Shown one piece after another: positions 6,477 through 7,281 of a stretch of DNA of 7,281 nt (the first letter of the stretch is position 1; each line of letters begins with the position of its first letter). A program made the translations under genes and the position numbers. The notes beneath the pieces are model-generated. The model saw only the letters and a program-made list of their open reading frames with translations, made no database searches and was not told the DNA's origin. The stretch is from positions 1 to 7,281 of the forward strand of contig JAAXHB010000039.1 in the NCBI GenBank assembly GCA_012271125.1, in the 5' to 3' direction. The stretch is from Actinomycetota bacterium. GTDB lineage: Bacteria > Actinomycetota > Acidimicrobiia > Acidimicrobiales > Aldehydirespiratoraceae.

Positions 6477-6494
6477 CTACGCCGTTAGGATTAT
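6466..6494 (+). promoter_or_regulatory. Weak candidate promoter of the tRNA genes
   Basis: TTGCGT (6466-6471) and GATTAT (6489-6494) are 17 bases apart, giving a start near 6501, one base before the tRNA-Asp 5' end. TAGGAT (6486-6491) is an alternative -10 of the TAnnnT type. Matches are modest, so this is tentative. The -35 overlaps the 3' arm of the inverted repeat 6443-6476. Confidence 0.3.
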
Positions 6495-6501
6495 CTCGGA
6501 A

Positions 6502-6576
6502 GGTCCTGTAGATCAGTTTGGAGTGATCGCCACCCTGTCAAGGTGGAGGCCGCGGGTTCAAATCCCGTCAGGACCG
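6502..6576 (+). tRNA. tRNA-Asp (GTC)
   Basis: The full cloverleaf can be drawn. The acceptor GGTCCTG (6502-6508) pairs with CAGGACC (6569-6575). The D stem is GATC/GATC. The anticodon stem CCACC/GGTGG encloses loop CTGTCAA with anticodon GTC at 6537-6539. The T arm is GCGGG-TTCAAAT-CCCGT, with one G-T pair. The discriminator is G6576, as expected for Asp. The next bases are CTCA, so the 3' CCA is not encoded and must be added by nucleotidyltransferase. A short palindrome CTCACTGTGAG follows at 6577-6587. Confidence 0.95.
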
Positions 6577-6604
6577 CTCACTGTGAGCCATCGCAGGGAA
6601 CCCC

Positions 6605-6680
6605 GGTCGGGTAGCTCAGTTGGCAGAGCGTCCGCCTGAAAAGCGGAAGGTCCGCGGATCGACGCCGCGCCCGACCACCA
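6605..6680 (+). tRNA. tRNA-Phe (GAA)
   Basis: The acceptor GGTCGGG (6605-6611) pairs with CCCGACC (6670-6676). The D stem is GCTC/GAGC. The anticodon stem TCCGC/GCGGA encloses loop CTGAAAA with anticodon GAA. The T stem is CGCGG/CCGCG. The discriminator A6677 is followed by an encoded CCA (6678-6680). The T loop reads ATCGACG, with A at the position usually T54. It lies 28 bases after tRNA-Asp and is probably on the same transcript. Confidence 0.95.
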
Positions 6681-6736
6681 CCAACCTTTCAGCATCACCT
6701 AATCCAGCAGTCTCGAATTGTTGTTGTCATGTCCTC

Positions 6737-6748
6737 CAAGCCGGCTTG
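6737..6748 (+). repeat. 12-base perfect palindrome between tRNA-Phe and tRNA-Arg
   Basis: CAAGCCGGCTTG reads the same on both strands. It lies in the 111-base gap between two tRNA genes, a gap with no open reading frame of its own. It could be a protein-binding dyad; as an RNA hairpin it would lack a loop. Confidence 0.5.
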
Positions 6749-6769
6749 ATTACTACGCTTGGGTCGTCG

Positions 6770-6788
6770 CCTCAGGTTTGCCCTGAGG
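6770..6788 (+). repeat. Hairpin three bases upstream of tRNA-Arg
   Basis: CCTCAGG (6770-6776) and CCTGAGG (6782-6788) form a perfect 7-base stem with loop TTTGC. It can be extended outward by G6769-T89 wobble and C6768-G6790. It ends immediately before the mature 5' end of tRNA-Arg (6792), where RNase P must cut. No T-run follows, so it is either a processing-related structure or a weak terminator for the Asp-Phe transcript. Confidence 0.55.
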
Positions 6789-6791
6789 TGG

Positions 6792-6866
6792 GCCCTCGTA
6801 GCTCAGTGGATAGAGCATCGGTTTCCTAAACCGTGAGCGCAGGTTCGATTCCTGCCGGGGGCACCA
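6792..6866 (+). tRNA. tRNA-Arg (CCT)
   Basis: The acceptor GCCCTCG (6792-6798) pairs with CGGGGGC (6856-6862), including one T-G pair. The D stem is GCTC/GAGC. The anticodon arm TCGGT/ACCGT encloses TTCCTAA with anticodon CCT (6825-6827), reading AGG. Its outermost pair (27-43) is a T-T mismatch. The variable loop is 4 bases and the T arm is GCAGG-TTCGATT-CCTGC. The discriminator A6863 is followed by an encoded CCA. All other stems are intact, so it is probably functional. Confidence 0.93.
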
Positions 6867-6881
6867 GTCGCAGGGAGGATG

Positions 6882-6905
6882 GCAAGCCCCAAAGCAGGGC
6901 TATGC
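6882..6905 (+). terminator. Imperfect hairpin after tRNA-Arg, possible terminator
   Basis: GCAAGCCC (6882-6889) pairs with GGGCT-A-TGC (6897-6905), eight pairs with one bulged A at 6902 and loop CAAAGCA. It is the first stem after tRNA-Arg and leads into AT-rich DNA, but no T-run is present. Confidence 0.35.
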
Positions 6906-6985
6906 TATAAGATATAGTATAATCAAATTACAATACTCTGAAAAGGCTATACTGGTATTGAATTAGCTATTGTATACTTTGCTTA
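6899..6985 (+). promoter_or_regulatory. AT-rich segment with several inverted repeats and TATA-like hexamers
   Basis: This stretch stands out as AT-rich beside the surrounding tRNA and coding DNA. TATGCTATA (6901-6909) and TATAGTATA (6913-6921) are inverted repeats with one mismatch. CAATAC (6931-6936) and GTATTG (6955-6960) are perfect inverted repeats. GCTAT occurs four times, at 6899, 6904, 6946 and 6966. TATAAT (6918-6923) and TATACT (6948-6953 and 6973-6978) could be -10 elements for the downstream gene, but none has a convincing -35 at 16-18 bases. It probably contains the promoter of the gene at 7088, with a possible regulator site. Confidence 0.4.
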
Positions 6986-6991
6986 GTTACC

Positions 6992-7086
6992 GCACGTAAA
7001 CGTGCCTCGTCTCGGTGGGCTTGTGCCTGCTAGTGGCCTACAGCCCCGTACAGGGCTGAACCTATACACTTTCAACTAGGAGGCAT
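6992..7086 (+). promoter_or_regulatory. Possible structured leader with alternative RNA pairings before the last gene
   Basis: In order there are four elements. A perfect dyad GCACGT-AA-ACGTGC lies at 6992-7005. A stem GGGC (7017-7020) with GCCC (7043-7046) continues inward through GCC (7025-7027) with GGC (7035-7037). A competing stem CAGCCC (7041-7046) with GGGCTG (7053-7058) uses the same bases. Finally, GTGCCTC (7002-7008) can pair with the ribosome site and the bases after it (7080-7086). The pairings exclude one another, as in attenuators or riboswitch-like leaders. It does not match any riboswitch class that I recognise. Confidence 0.35.
7078..7083 (+). promoter_or_regulatory. Strong ribosome binding site of the last gene
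   Basis: AGGAGG lies four bases before the ATG at 7088. It is a full consensus match with slightly short spacing. It decides the start over the in-frame ATG at codon 11. Confidence 0.75.
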
Positions 7087-7087
7087 T

Positions 7088-7281
7088 ATGCCTGAAGCAA
7101 CTCAATCAGCTTTAACCATGGGCCAGTTCTTGGCCGTGTTTATTCCCGTGATCGGTGGAGTAACCGGTCTATTGCTCACCATCATTTTCCAACTTTTTTC
7201 GCATTTTCGTGCCGAGATAAACAAGCGCTTTGATGCCGTGGATAAGCGTTTTGATGAGGCGCGTGAGGATCGTGAAAGTAT
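7088..7281 (+). CDS. Small membrane-anchored coiled-coil protein, 3' incomplete
   Basis: The open frame runs to the right edge (64 codons seen, no stop). The start is set by AGGAGG at 7078-7083. After a short polar N-terminus, residues about 13-36 (from QFLAVFIPVIGG to LLTIIFQLF) form one hydrophobic membrane helix. The rest, from about residue 40, is highly charged: RAEINKRFDAVDKRFDEARE, with RFD repeating at a seven-residue spacing. That is typical of a coiled coil. Short proteins of this build, one helix followed by RFDxVDxRFD repeats, are seen in various bacteria as uncharacterised proteins. I do not recognise a function. It is separated from the tRNA genes by an AT-rich stretch and a structured leader, so it is probably its own transcription unit. 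Confidence 0.75.
   Translation, partial: MPEATQSALTMGQFLAVFIPVIGGVTGLLLTIIFQLFSHFRAEINKRFDAVDKRFDEAREDRES

Noticed and set aside
6620..6829. A 69-codon + strand frame across the tRNA region
   Set aside because: It starts within tRNA-Phe and ends within tRNA-Arg. Overlap with two intact tRNA genes makes it spurious.
6792..6866. tRNA-Arg as a proven phage or island attachment site
   Set aside because: There is no integrase and no second copy of the tRNA 3' end in the window; kept only as a possibility in the findings.
6958..6978. TTGAAT and TATACT as a promoter of the last gene
   Set aside because: The two hexamers are only nine bases apart, far from the 16-18 needed.
7011..7086. A named riboswitch class in the leader
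   Set aside because: I can see alternative stems but no conserved core that I can assign to a known class.

Overview
The window looks like a chromosomal segment of an actinomycete-type bacterium. The gene order aroB, Xaa-Pro peptidase, efp, nusB is shared with Mycobacterium and relatives. At least two genes appear to start at the transcription start with no Shine-Dalgarno site, which is common in Actinomycetota. Composition is moderately GC-rich by eye (not computed). An Acidimicrobiia-like lineage would fit, but that is a guess.

Positions 1-2908 hold the C-terminal 968 codons of a much larger, probably secreted protein. It is made of ten tandem beta-sandwich repeats of about 87-111 residues, each with one cysteine pair. 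The gene is open at the left edge, so its start and any signal peptide lie outside. A long nested inverted repeat (2922-2981) separates it from the housekeeping block.

The housekeeping block comprises aroB (3014-4072, shikimate pathway), a second nested inverted repeat (4073-4153), an M24B Xaa-Pro peptidase (4189-5307), efp (5369-5932, polyproline translation) and nusB (5942-6448, rRNA antitermination). efp and nusB are 9 bases apart and probably co-transcribed. aroB and the peptidase each appear to have their own leaderless promoter directly behind an inverted repeat.

From 6502 to 6866 there are three + strand tRNA genes: Asp(GTC), Phe(GAA) and Arg(CCT). After them comes an AT-rich stretch full of inverted repeats (about 6899-6985), then a leader that could form competing RNA structures (6992-7086). 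The last gene (7088 to the right edge, incomplete) has a strong ribosome binding site and encodes a small protein with one membrane helix and a predicted coiled coil.

The most unusual features are the cysteine-pair version of the tandem repeats, the recurring arrangement of an inverted repeat followed at once by a promoter, and the possible ribosome-site-masking leader before the last gene. No complete new defence or mobile system is visible. All structural claims were made by eye, without folding or database searches.
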